A stretch of DNA of 64,000 nt, from assembly GCF_016907335.1 (NCBI RefSeq), contig NZ_JAFBBT010000001.1, positions 2,728,001 through 2,792,000 of the forward strand, written 5' to 3'. The notes beneath the pieces were generated by a model. It was not told the DNA's origin. It was given only the letters and a program-made list of their open reading frames with translations, and did no database searches. Shown piece by piece: positions 26,303 through 34,752 of this stretch. The translations under genes and the position numbers were made by a program. The stretch comes from Curtobacterium herbarum. GTDB taxonomy: Bacteria; Actinomycetota; Actinomycetes; Actinomycetales; Microbacteriaceae. The first letter of the stretch is position 1; each line of letters starts with the position of its first letter.

Positions 26303-26452
26303 ATGGGTATGTACGAGACCGAACCGGGCGTCGATCCGGTGCGCATCACCACCATCCGCCGCATGCGCCGTCGCTGGAAGCACGGCGAGCAGCCCACCGA
26401 GGACCAGGGACTGTTCGACGACCTCTTCGTGGCGACGACCGAACCGCGCTGA
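26303..26452 (+). CDS. Small hypothetical protein (49 aa)
   Basis: The 49-residue frame begins MGMYETEPGVDPVRITTIRR and continues with a strongly basic MRRRWKHGE, then an acidic/hydrophobic end (DQGLFDDLFVATTEPR). The ATG has a GGAAGGGA ribosome site five to eight bases upstream, and a perfect terminator hairpin begins 34 bp after the stop. That gene-like packaging argues it is translated. A basic middle and acidic amphipathic tail suggest a nucleic-acid or protein-binding peptide. No family is recognised. Confidence 0.65.
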   Translation: MGMYETEPGVDPVRITTIRRMRRRWKHGEQPTEDQGLFDDLFVATTEPR

Positions 26453-26486
26453 TCCAGCGCCCTCGACGCAGCGGCGTCGAGACACT

Positions 26487-26526
26487 GACGGGAGGCCCGT
26501 GGCGGGATCGCCACGGGCCTCCCGTC
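26487..26526 (+). terminator. Hairpin terminator A (shared-arm family)
   Basis: A perfect 18-bp stem GACGGGAGGCCCGTGGCG with loop GGAT, 34 bp after the small gene's stop. The outer arm GACGGGAGGC is shared with hairpins at 28379, 35153 and 37100. Confidence 0.85.
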
Positions 26527-26548
26527 CGTCCTGGGGCCGTCCCTCTCT

Positions 26549-26560
26549 CCCCCCCCCCCC
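26549..26560 (+). repeat. 12-C homopolymer tract
   Basis: Twelve consecutive Cs, preceded by a CT-rich stretch, lie 44 bp upstream of a TAGCGT -10-like box (26604-26609) and 144 bp upstream of the acyl-CoA ligase start. Runs of this length are rare, slip easily, and are also prone to sequencing error. Confidence 0.95.
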
Positions 26561-26703
26561 GGTGGCCGCCGAACGGGGGCTGCATGCGGACCCCGGCGCT
26601 GGGTAGCGTCAGGAGGGTGGTCGCACCCGACGGCCGCGCGCGCGTCGTCTCACCAGCGGCGCGACCGAGGGCGACGACGCCCGCACCGACGAAGAGGGGC
26701 ACG

Positions 26704-28254
26704 ATGTCCACCACCACCGGACTGGGAACACTGAACGTCGCCACGATCGTGGCCGAGGGGGCGCGACGGCACCGCAGCAAGGTCGCCGTCGTCACCGCGC
26801 TGCCCGACGGCGTCCACGAGCTGACGTACGGCGACCTGTGGGAGCGGGTCCGCCAGACCGCCGGCGGCCTGCGGGCCCGCGGGGTCGAGCGCGGCGACCG
26901 GGTCGCGGTGATGCTGCCGAACGTGCCCGAGTTCCTGGTGGCGTACTTCGCCGTCCTCGCGATGGGGGCCGTCGTCGTGCCGATCCACCTGCTGTTCAAG
27001 CGTGAGGAGATCACGCACGTCCTCGGTCGCTCCGGTGCCCGGATGCTCATCGCCGCCGGTTCCGTGCTGGCCGAGGCCGGTCCCGCAGCGGCCGACACCG
27101 GCGCTCTCGTCGTCGGCGTCGGTGCCGGCGAGGACGTCCTCTCACTGACCACGCTGTCGTCCGAGGGGGAGCCGCTCGACGCCGTCGTCGCGACGAACCC
27201 CCTGGACCCCGCCACGATCCTGTTCACCAGCGGCACCACCGGTCAGCCGAAGGGCGCCGTCGGGTCGCACTTCGCGCTCGTCGAGCAGGTCAACGTCTGC
27301 ATCATCGACGTGTTCGACCTGCGCGAGGACGACATCGTGTTCGGCGGCCTGCCGCTGTTCCACACGTTCGGGCAGACGGTCGTGATGAACACCACGCTCC
27401 GCCGCGGAGCGACGATCGTGCTGCTCCCCCGCTTCGACGCTGCGACCGCACTGCAGCTCTGCACCGAACAGCAGGTGACGGCGTTCCTCGGCGTCCCGAC
27501 GATGTTCATCGCCCTCCTCGGGGCGGCGGAGCAGCACGACGCCCGGCCGCCGTTCCGCTGGTGCGTCTCCGGCGGCGCCGCACTGCCCGCCGCCGTGCTG
27601 GAGCGGTTCGAGTCGACCTTCCGGGCGCCGATCCAGGAGGGCTACGGGCTGACCGAGACCTCCCCCGTCGTCTCGGTGAACCCGCGTGGGGTCCCGGGCC
27701 GTGCCGGCAGCGTCGGCCCCGCCGTCTGGGGTGTCGAGGTCGTCGTCGTGGACGCCGAGGTCGAGGGGCGCATCGTGCCGGTACCGGTCGGGGAACCGGG
27801 CGAGATCGTCGTCCGGGGCCACAACCTGTTCCTCGGCTACCTCGACGACCCGGAGTCGACCGAGGCCGCGATGGCCGACGGGTACCTGCGCACCGGGGAC
27901 ATCGGCGTGCTCAGCGAGGACGGGTACGTCAGCATCGTGGACCGCAAGAAGGACCTGATCCTGCGGAACGGCTACAACGTCTACCCGTCCGAGATCGAAG
28001 CGGTGCTGCACCGGCACGAGGACATCGCGTCGGCCGCGGTGTTCGGCGTCGACCACCCGGTGCACGGACAGGAGGTGCACGCGGCCGTCGTCCTCCGCGA
28101 CGGCGCCGCCGGGTCCGACGGGGTCGACGCGTTCGTCCGCGAGCGGGTCGCCTCGTTCAAGTACCCGCGGGTCTACCACGTGGTGGACGTGCTGCCGATC
28201 GGACCGAGCGGGAAGGTGCTGCGGCGCGAGCTGACGCGGGAGTACAGCGACTGA
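26704..28254 (+). CDS. AMP-dependent acyl-CoA synthetase, long-chain fatty-acid type
   Basis: 516 residues with all ANL-superfamily motifs: ATILFTSGTTGQPKGA (P-loop), PLFHTFGQ, GYGLTETSPVV, YLRTGDIG, DRKKDLILRNGYNVYPSEIE and the C-terminal PSGKVLRREL with the adenylation Lys. It activates a carboxylic acid, probably a fatty acid, as acyl-AMP and acyl-CoA in the cytosol. The ATG has GAGGGG five bases upstream; an in-frame GTG at 26617 would add 29 residues but has no good site. It stands alone, followed by a 13-bp tandem repeat and a 46-bp palindrome. Confidence 0.92.
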   Translation: MSTTTGLGTLNVATIVAEGARRHRSKVAVVTALPDGVHELTYGDLWERVRQTAGGLRARGVERGDRVAVMLPNVPEFLVAYFAVLAMGAVVVPIHLLFKREEITHVLGRSGARMLIAAGSVLAEAGPAAADTGALVVGVGAGEDVLSLTTLSSEGEPLDAVVATNPLDPATILFTSGTTGQPKGAVGSHFALVEQVNVCIIDVFDLREDDIVFGGLPLFHTFGQTVVMNTTLRRGATIVLLPRFDAATALQLCTEQQVTAFLGVPTMFIALLGAAEQHDARPPFRWCVSGGAALPAAVLERFESTFRAPIQEGYGLTETSPVVSVNPRGVPGRAGSVGPAVWGVEVVVVDAEVEGRIVPVPVGEPGEIVVRGHNLFLGYLDDPESTEAAMADGYLRTGDIGVLSEDGYVSIVDRKKDLILRNGYNVYPSEIEAVLHRHEDIASAAVFGVDHPVHGQEVHAAVVLRDGAAGSDGVDAFVRERVASFKYPRVYHVVDVLPIGPSGKVLRRELTREYSD

Positions 28255-28291
28255 CGGCGGCGGCCCGGCGCACGTGGGCGGGGCGTGCCCC

Positions 28292-28377
28292 GGGGGCACG
28301 CTCCGGGGGCACGCTCCGGGGGCACGCTCCGGGGGCACGCTCCGGGGGCACGCTCCGGGGGCACGCTCCGGGGGCAC
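28292..28377. repeat. 13-bp tandem repeat, 6.6 copies
   Basis: Six perfect copies of GGGGGCACGCTCC plus eight bases of a seventh, ending one base before hairpin B. It sits between the convergent acyl-CoA ligase and acyltransferase genes. It is a candidate variable-number locus. Confidence 0.97.
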
Positions 28378-28378
28378 A

Positions 28379-28424
28379 ACGGACGGGAGGCCCGTCACCA
28401 GCTGGTGACGGGCCTCCCGTCCGT
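28379..28424. terminator. 46-bp perfect palindrome, bidirectional terminator B
   Basis: The left arm starts ACGGACGGGAGGCCCGTCAC and the 23-bp arms are perfectly complementary with no spacer. It lies between the acyl-CoA ligase stop (28254) and the acyltransferase stop (28467) and could end transcription from both strands. Outer arm shared with the hairpin family. Confidence 0.85.
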
Positions 28425-28466
28425 GTCGTGGCCGGGCTGCTGCCGGGCGCGCGCCGCTGCCGGGTG

Positions 28467-31061
28467 TCAGCGCGGGATGACCGAGAACAGGAACTTCCGC
28501 CGGATCATGTACCAGCTGAGCAGGATGAGCGCGGTGTGGACGGCGGTGCCGATCCAGACGTTGCCGTAGTCCAGGGGCAGCGACGCGATCACCAGCGCGA
28601 AGAAGACCTGCCACACGAACACGTAGAGGCTGGCCTGCCCGAGCGGGATCCACAGCCACCCGATGACGGCGTTCACGGGCTTCCAGAACACCGTCAGGAT
28701 CGCGTACGAGACGATCGCGAAGAACGCGATGTCGACCAGGCGGCCCCACTGCAGGTCCACGCGCTGGTACGCGGTGTTGTACAGGTCCTGGTACATCGAC
28801 GCCGGGAACGGCACCGGGGTGAAGTCGAACCGGTCGCCCGCCCAGACGTAGACCAGGAAGGCCGCGTACCCGCAGATCAGCACGCCGATCAGCACCTTGC
28901 CGAGCCGGCCGGTCAGCGCCCGCGTGATCTGGCGACGGTAGTACCCGAGCACCAGGCCGTGGGTGAACACCACCTGCCAGGTCAGCAGCGGGAAGACCGC
29001 GTCGAACTGCGAGTTCAACGGCTTGAAGTCCGGGTTCACCGCCTGGAAGACGTAGAGCGCCCAGCTGACGACGAGCAGCGCCCACCAGTACCCGCGCCGG
29101 ATCACCCACATGAACACCGGGATGAACAGGCTGAGCACCACGAACAGGCCCATGATGTTGAACGGCCACGGGCCCATCTCGAGCAGCAGGAACTGCCGGA
29201 TGGCGTACCAGGGCGGCGGGTAGGCCAGCAGCTGCATCGCGTTCGGGTACAGGTCGTACACGCGACCCTCGGCCTGCATGCCGCCCAGGCCGGTCCCCCG
29301 GTCGGTGAACGTCGTGATCGCGTCCGTGTCGAGCAGCGGGACGAAGCTCAGGGCGAAGACGATGAGGATCACCGCGAGCGTGACGAGGTACTGCTTCCGG
29401 GCGCGCTTCCACGCACCGATCGCCGACGCCCACTCGCCGAACCGGGCGATGCCGAGCGGGTAGACCATGCCGAGCACCATGCCGGAGAGGAACACGAACA
29501 TCTCGGCGCCGGTGATCGCCCCGACCGCGTGCAGCGTCAGGTACGAGTACGGGCCGGCGACCTCGATGTGCGTGATCACCACGGCCAGGATGATGAACCC
29601 GCGGAACAGGTCGAGCCGCAGGTCACGCCCCGGTTTGCCGTCGTCCGGGTACCGCCAGCTGGGCACGAGCCGTCCGACCAGGCCGCTGACCACGAACACC
29701 AGCGCGAGCCCCGCCGACAGCCAGACGATCCACGCCATCTGGTCGCCGCCGGTGTCGAGCTGCTGGTTCGTCGCGACGGCACCCTGCTGGGCCGTCACCC
29801 GGTCGGTGACCGGACCGAACACGAAGCGGTCGGCGCCCTCCAGGTCGGACCGGAACGACGCGGCCGTCCTCGACGCATCGGTGAAGCGCCAGTCGACGAC
29901 GCGGTTGCCGGCCTCCGGTTCGCGGCGCTCGGCCTCCACGAAGGTGACGCCGCGGATCTCGGGGGTCGTGCGCACCTCGGCGATGACCTGTCGCCACCAG
30001 GCCTGCTTGACCGCGAGCTCCGTGGCGACGCCGCTGAGCGAGCGGTCGTAGAGCGCACCGGTGTCCAGGAGCAACGGTCGGTCCCGGTCGACGGCGAACC
30101 GGTCCGTGAACGAGCGGGACTGCTGCTGGTCGTAGCCCCAGCGCTCGGCGAAGCGCTGCGCGACCTCGTCGGACGCCGGCACCTCGTTCCGGGTCAGCGG
30201 GACGTCGCGGCCGGCGGCCTCGGTGGCCTTCCCCTTGCCGAAGAAGAACATCGACAGCCCGACCCAGTCCACCGACGACGCCCCGGGCCAGTACGGCTCG
30301 TACGGGTCGTCGGCCGCGGTGATCTGGCCGTCGCCGTTCGTGTCGAGCTTCTCGGTGTCGGTCGCCGACAGGTCCGCCAGGCGGCCGGCCGACGAGCCGA
30401 ACGGGTAGCCGGCACCGTACGAGGGCGACCACACCATGCGGGCGTCCGACTTCCCCGCGTGCACGTGGCGCGCCAGGGTCCGGAAGGCCTGCACGAACTG
30501 GGTCGGCTGCTGGCCCCAGCGCACCCACGTGCCGTTCATCTGCGGGGCGAAGCGGACCAGGACCTGGGTGTCGTACTGCCGGTGGGCGCGCTCGAACAGC
30601 GTGTTCGCGTGGCGGGCATCGGCCGTCGTCAGGGACTCGAGGGACTGGTCCGGCACCAGGCTGACGACGAGCACGGCGCCCTGTGCGGCGGCGGCCCGGG
30701 TGGAGCGGAGGAACTGCTCCTGGGCGCCCCCGTCGAGCGGGTAGGCGATCTCGACGCCGTACATCGACGGGGTCGCACCGAGGCGGCCCTCGTAGCCGTC
30801 GGGAGCGTCGGAGCCCCAGTCCAGGTCGGGGCCGAACCAGGTCCGGCCGGATGCGGGTCCGACGGCCGATCCCTTCGGCGGCGTCGCGGTCGGCGTGCCC
30901 GTCGGCGTGCTCGTCGCGGTACCCGTCGGTCCGCTCGTCGCAGTGCTGGTGGGTGTGCTCGTCGGTGCGCTCGTCGCCGCGTTCGCCGGCAGGGCACCGC
31001 CCAGCAGGACCACGCCGGCGACGAGGAGGAGGGCGACGATGCGCGCCACGAGCTGCCTCAC
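28467..31061 (-). CDS. Secreted GH26-like domain fused to OpgC-type membrane acyltransferase
   Basis: 864 residues from GTG 31061. A signal peptide (VARIVALLLVAGVVLLGGAL, then PANA) and a Thr/Pro/Ser linker (~30-70) precede a glycosidase-like TIM barrel (~75-420): LVRFAPQMNGTWVRWG, DARMVWSPSYGAG, an EF-hand-like DTNGDGQITAADD, SVDWVGLSMFF. GH26 enzymes have HEMNG and a later Glu; here the positions are Gln174 (APQMNG) and Asp333 (LLLDTGALY), so it may be non-catalytic. From ~430 come a membrane anchor and the OpgC acyltransferase domain (LRLDLFRGFIILAVVITHIE; about 10 helices). It probably O-acylates and binds an extracellular glucan. The GTGA overlap couples it to the ATPase gene. Confidence 0.87.
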   Translation of the reverse strand: MRQLVARIVALLLVAGVVLLGGALPANAATSAPTSTPTSTATSGPTGTATSTPTGTPTATPPKGSAVGPASGRTWFGPDLDWGSDAPDGYEGRLGATPSMYGVEIAYPLDGGAQEQFLRSTRAAAAQGAVLVVSLVPDQSLESLTTADARHANTLFERAHRQYDTQVLVRFAPQMNGTWVRWGQQPTQFVQAFRTLARHVHAGKSDARMVWSPSYGAGYPFGSSAGRLADLSATDTEKLDTNGDGQITAADDPYEPYWPGASSVDWVGLSMFFFGKGKATEAAGRDVPLTRNEVPASDEVAQRFAERWGYDQQQSRSFTDRFAVDRDRPLLLDTGALYDRSLSGVATELAVKQAWWRQVIAEVRTTPEIRGVTFVEAERREPEAGNRVVDWRFTDASRTAASFRSDLEGADRFVFGPVTDRVTAQQGAVATNQQLDTGGDQMAWIVWLSAGLALVFVVSGLVGRLVPSWRYPDDGKPGRDLRLDLFRGFIILAVVITHIEVAGPYSYLTLHAVGAITGAEMFVFLSGMVLGMVYPLGIARFGEWASAIGAWKRARKQYLVTLAVILIVFALSFVPLLDTDAITTFTDRGTGLGGMQAEGRVYDLYPNAMQLLAYPPPWYAIRQFLLLEMGPWPFNIMGLFVVLSLFIPVFMWVIRRGYWWALLVVSWALYVFQAVNPDFKPLNSQFDAVFPLLTWQVVFTHGLVLGYYRRQITRALTGRLGKVLIGVLICGYAAFLVYVWAGDRFDFTPVPFPASMYQDLYNTAYQRVDLQWGRLVDIAFFAIVSYAILTVFWKPVNAVIGWLWIPLGQASLYVFVWQVFFALVIASLPLDYGNVWIGTAVHTALILLSWYMIRRKFLFSVIPR

Positions 31062-31468
31062 CGGTCGCACACCAACACCCAGACGTTCCGCCCACCCTCG
31101 TGGTGGTGTTCGAGTCGGTCGAGCGCCGCGATCGCCAGGGCCAGGCCGCGGCCGCCCTCGTCCTCCGGGTCGGCCATCGTCACGGCGCCGAGGTCGATGT
31201 CCACCGGCATGCCGTTGTCCGACAGGACCGCGACGAGCTCGGTGTCGTGGGCGGTCAGGTCGAGGACGAACCGGCGCCCCTCGTGCGGGTCCGACCGTCG
31301 GGTGTGCTCGATGACGTTCGCGGCGACCTCCACCAGGGCGGTCTCCAACCGGAAGCGCATCGTCGGGTCGTCGATGCCCTGGCCGTCCCACCACGCCGCG
31401 AAGGTGTCCTGCACCGTGTCGAGCGACGCCGGGACCGCGGGGACGTCGATGCTCGCGTGCGTGCTCAC
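31058..31468 (-). CDS. RsbW-like ATP-binding protein (HATPase_c)
   Basis: 136 residues, a stand-alone GHKL ATPase fold: N box EVAANVIEH (Asn51), G1 box SDNG (83-86), G2 box EGGRGLALA (104-112). Such proteins act as anti-sigma-factor kinases that phosphorylate a STAS antagonist, or as partners of PP2C phosphatases. No sigma factor, STAS or PP2C gene is nearby. Start and stop both overlap neighbours by 4 bp (GTGA), so it is made together with the polysaccharide synthase and the acyltransferase. A direct regulatory role on that machinery is inferred only. Confidence 0.85.
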   Translation of the reverse strand: MSTHASIDVPAVPASLDTVQDTFAAWWDGQGIDDPTMRFRLETALVEVAANVIEHTRRSDPHEGRRFVLDLTAHDTELVAVLSDNGMPVDIDLGAVTMADPEDEGGRGLALAIAALDRLEHHHEGGRNVWVLVCDR

Positions 31469-33489
31469 AGAGGCCCTCCGACCGTCGTGGACTCGTGCTC
31501 CAGGGGCACCGGAGCCTCGGGCCCGCGGTACCGCACCGCCCGGATCACGATGCTGAAGATGAACAGGTCGAAGACGACCCAGGCGGTGTTGACCAGCGGC
31601 GCGATGCCCTCCGCCTGCCCGGTCAGGTACCGGATGCCGATCATCACCAGGGCCGCGGCGAGCGCCGCCATCGCGACGAGCTGCGGCTTCACCAGGTCCC
31701 AGCGCGGCTTGACGTCCGTGGTGTCACGGACCTTCGGCGTCACACGGAAGCCGAGCGGTCGGCCGCGGAACACGTTCTCGAACGCACTCGTGACCGACTC
31801 GATCCACACCGGGAAGAGTGCCAGCGAGTACTGCTGCCCGCGCCACGTCGGTCTGCCCGCCGCGACCACCCAGAACAGCAGCTGGTTGAGCACCAGGAAC
31901 GGGATCAGCCGGGCGAAGAAGTCGGTGCTGTACGCCTGGACCGGGACGACGCCGAACGACAGGCAGAGCACCGGCGCAGCGATGTAGACCACGGCGGCGA
32001 AGCCCGACAGGTAGCTCCACATCGTCGAGAAGTACATCAGGCGCTGCCCGAACGACAGGCCCTTCTGCACAAGGGGGTTCTCGCGGAAGAACACCTGCAT
32101 GGTGCCCTGCGCCCAGCGGAGCCGCTGCACGAGCATCGTCTCGAGGTCCTCGGGTGCGAGCCCCTTCGCCAGGATCTCGTCGTGGTACGCGGACCGCCAG
32201 CCGAGGCCGTGCAGGCGCATCGCGGTCGCCATGTCCTCGGTCACCGAGATGGTGGCCAGCGGCATGATCGCCTGGGCCTCGTCGTCGCGGTTCACGTCGA
32301 GCGCCCGGGCGAGCACCGCGATCGACTCGATCGCGGCCACCGGGGACGCACCCCGCTGTCCGAGGACGTCGAGCGCGGCGTCGTCGAGACCGGCGAAGGT
32401 GTTCGCGTCGGTCGACATCGCGGCGAGTTCCTGGAGGTCCGCGCGTACCGACTCGAGGTCCGCGGCGGCGAACCGGAACGCGATCGCGTCGATGCCGCGC
32501 TGGAACCGGTAGGTCACGTCGCCGAGCGGTTCGCCCGCGGCGCTCTCGTCGCGCGCACGGTCGACGACCCCCTCGGCGTCGTCGAGGGCGATGAGCACGC
32601 GCTCGTCGGTCTCGGTCTCGCGCGCCCGGCCCAGGAGCTTCTTGGCGGTCTTGATGGTGCGCTGGACACTAGTCTCGACCTCGCGCACGTACCGCGTGAT
32701 GCCGAGCTGCATCAGCGCCTCCCGCCGGAGGATCGCGTTCGACCCGCAGAAGAACGCGGCGTTCCAGCCGTCCTTCGACTGCTGGATCGGCCCGTAGAAC
32801 AGCGGCGCCTGACTGCCGAGCGGGTCCGAGTCGGGCACGTTCTCGAACCACTGCGGGGTCTGCACGAGCGCCATCCGCTCGTCCTTGAAGTACCCGAGGG
32901 TGCGGTCGAGGATCGACGGCTCCGGCACCTGGTCGGCGTCGAGGATGAGCAGGAACTCCCCCTGCGTGGCGAGCAGCGCGTTGTTCAGGTTGCCGGCCTT
33001 GGCGTGCCGGGGGCGGTCCACCCAGTCCTTGCCGCGGGTGATCACGCCGAGCCCCGCGGACTCGGCGGCCGCACGCATCTCGGGGCGGTTGCCGTCGTCG
33101 AGGATCCACGTGGTGTGCGGGTGCGTGATCGCCTTCGCCGCGAGGGCGGTGCGCATCACCAGGTCGATCGGTTCGTTGTAGGTGGTGATGAAGACGTCGA
33201 CCGTCACGTCGGTGCTCGGCTTCGTCGGCGGTTCGCCACGCTCGCGGAGCTTCCACGCCCCGAACGCGAAGAGCACCGAGTCGATCACGCTGTACGTCTC
33301 GGCGAGGATCAGCGGCACGGCTATCCACCACGAGTGCCAGTTCACCGAGGCGATCCAGCGCCAGCCGACGTAGTTCAGGCCGGACACCGCGGCGAGCACG
33401 GCCACGGTCCGGACGGCCAGGAGCCGGCGGCGCGGCGTTCCGACGGTCAGTCGACGTCGATCGCGTCGACCGACGTCCAACGCCGTCAT
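31465..33489 (-). CDS. Cellulose-synthase-like processive GT2 glycosyltransferase
   Basis: 674 residues. Two N-terminal membrane helices precede the GT2 domain with the processive D,D,D,QxxRW set: DDG (131-133), DADQ (184-187), TED (416-418), QRLRW (455-459). FCGSNAILRREA (247-258) is the BcsA-like FCGS loop. Several membrane helices follow (from ~475), forming the export channel. It should polymerise a UDP-sugar into a beta-glucan-like chain and extrude it. No PilZ domain is present, so c-di-GMP control like BcsA is not expected. An extra ~140-residue helical insert lies between FCGS and TED. First gene of a three-gene coupled operon. Confidence 0.92.
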   Translation of the reverse strand: MTALDVGRRDRRRLTVGTPRRRLLAVRTVAVLAAVSGLNYVGWRWIASVNWHSWWIAVPLILAETYSVIDSVLFAFGAWKLRERGEPPTKPSTDVTVDVFITTYNEPIDLVMRTALAAKAITHPHTTWILDDGNRPEMRAAAESAGLGVITRGKDWVDRPRHAKAGNLNNALLATQGEFLLILDADQVPEPSILDRTLGYFKDERMALVQTPQWFENVPDSDPLGSQAPLFYGPIQQSKDGWNAAFFCGSNAILRREALMQLGITRYVREVETSVQRTIKTAKKLLGRARETETDERVLIALDDAEGVVDRARDESAAGEPLGDVTYRFQRGIDAIAFRFAAADLESVRADLQELAAMSTDANTFAGLDDAALDVLGQRGASPVAAIESIAVLARALDVNRDDEAQAIMPLATISVTEDMATAMRLHGLGWRSAYHDEILAKGLAPEDLETMLVQRLRWAQGTMQVFFRENPLVQKGLSFGQRLMYFSTMWSYLSGFAAVVYIAAPVLCLSFGVVPVQAYSTDFFARLIPFLVLNQLLFWVVAAGRPTWRGQQYSLALFPVWIESVTSAFENVFRGRPLGFRVTPKVRDTTDVKPRWDLVKPQLVAMAALAAALVMIGIRYLTGQAEGIAPLVNTAWVVFDLFIFSIVIRAVRYRGPEAPVPLEHESTTVGGPL

Positions 33490-33751
33490 CGGCGCACCCC
33501 TGTTGAACCGTCGCTGCAGTGCACGGCGTCCCTCCTGATCCCCGAGATCCCGTGCACGCGGTTGCCGCGCACGGGTGTCGCACCGAAGCCGTCAGTGGGT
33601 CCAGGGTCCGCGGGCGACGCCGTCCGCTCGGCGTCGTTCGGGTCGACTCCGGCGTGCTGTCTTGTCTACCGCAGCAGGGCGACACCTGTCAGCACGATGC
33701 CCCGATCTGGGGACGCCGGATGCGCGTCGCGGCGATGTGCAGGACAGCCGG
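33490..33751. other. Upstream region of the polysaccharide operon
   Basis: 262 bp without a supported gene. It holds an imperfect hairpin (33549-33574; CCCGTG and CGCGG arms pairing with CCGCG and CACGGG). No clear promoter boxes are seen. Confidence 0.4.
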
Positions 33752-34075
33752 TCAGGACGGCAGGTGCCGGATCCACCACGCGTGGGAGCGGATCCGCCCG
33801 ACCAGTTCGGTGAACGTCCGCGATCGCTCGAGGTCGGGTCGGCCGTCGTCGTGCACCAGGTACCGGTCGGAGAGCCGTCCGGATCCGGCTCCGAGCAGCG
33901 CCTCGAGATCGCGGAGGACCGTGTTCCGATCCGCTCGGGTGAGTGGGACGCTCCGTAGCCGGTCCGCCGCGGCCTGGAAGCGCTCGGCGTTGCGGCCGCC
34001 GACGTCGTCGACCTCGCGCACGAGCGGCACGATCGCATCGACCGCGTCCGCCAGTCGTTCCACTCGCCCCCGCAC
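33752..34075 (-). CDS. Hypothetical protein
   Basis: 107 residues from GTG. Mostly helical and charged, with GSGRLSDRYLVHDDGRPDLE in the middle and HAWWIRHLPS at the end. No signal peptide, membrane helix or recognisable domain. GTG codon choice and GC pattern match the neighbours. It points away from the polysaccharide operon's promoter region and has no obvious partner. Confidence 0.55.
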   Translation of the reverse strand: MRGRVERLADAVDAIVPLVREVDDVGGRNAERFQAAADRLRSVPLTRADRNTVLRDLEALLGAGSGRLSDRYLVHDDGRPDLERSRTFTELVGRIRSHAWWIRHLPS

Positions 34076-34191
34076 GACGCGAGCCTAGACGCGCCGCCGT
34101 GTTCGGACGACGCCACCGCCGGTACAGCTGGTGTGGGCAGCGCTGGTCTCATTCCGAGAGTGGGTCCACGCGCTCCCCCGCTGACCGCAGG

Positions 34192-34566
34192 TCAGACGCG
34201 GCGGCGTTCCACCATCCACCGCAGGTGCGCGCCGAAGACCGACCCCGCCAGGCTGCACATCATGTAGGGCAGGAGGGCTGCCCCCCAGCCGTCGAGCACC
34301 CGTGTGAAGACCAGGGCGGCGACGATGATCCCGCCGACCATCAGGACGGCCGAGACGTCGGGCCGGAACACCGCGAACACGATCGCCGCCCAGAGCAGAC
34401 CCACGACGAAGCCCACCACGAGCGAGGGCAGGAGGACACTCCCACCGGGTCCCGCGATGCCGATCGGTACGGCGATGCCCACCACCAGCAGGCACGCCGC
34501 CGCGATCAGGTTGACGGGGTGCTGACGCTGACCGCGCCACGGCCGCGCCTTGGTCACTCCGGCCAC
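34192..34566 (-). CDS. Hypothetical small membrane protein
   Basis: 124 residues from GTG (a second GTG four codons later is possible). Four membrane helices: NLIAAACLLVVGIAVPIGIA, VLLPSLVVGFVVGLLWAAIV, AVLMVGGIIVAALVFTRVL and ALLPYMMCSLAGSVFGAHL, with basic ends (KARPWRGQRQ; RWMVERRRV). Function unknown. It follows the WXG100 gene on the same strand but behind a terminator hairpin. Confidence 0.65.
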   Translation of the reverse strand: MAGVTKARPWRGQRQHPVNLIAAACLLVVGIAVPIGIAGPGGSVLLPSLVVGFVVGLLWAAIVFAVFRPDVSAVLMVGGIIVAALVFTRVLDGWGAALLPYMMCSLAGSVFGAHLRWMVERRRV

Positions 34567-34703
34567 GGTTCCCCGTCCTTCATCCCCTCGTGCACCGTGT
34601 CGGTGGCGGTCCCGATCCCACGGCCGACCAGCGCCGAGACATCTCTGGTCGCGCTGGTGCTGACAGCAGCCCGGGTGACCCGATCCCCCACGGACGACAG
34701 CAG

Positions 34704-34734
34704 CCCGGCCCGTCGAGGTGATCGACGGCCCGGG
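34704..34734 (-). terminator. Hairpin terminator of the WXG100 gene
   Basis: Arms CCCGGCCCGTCGA and TCGACGGCCCGGG with a 5-base loop and one mismatch, 19 bp past the WXG100 stop. Confidence 0.7.
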
Positions 34735-34752
34735 CCCTGTCCGAACGGCTGC

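Noticed and set aside
27561..31556. A 1331-codon plus-strand frame
   Set aside because: It crosses the acyl-CoA ligase in another frame and runs antisense to the acyltransferase and ATPase genes; Arg/Pro-rich composition is typical of a high-GC shadow.
31495..33813. A 772-codon plus-strand frame
   Set aside because: Antisense to the GT2 synthase, whose D,D,D,QxxRW motifs are on the minus strand.
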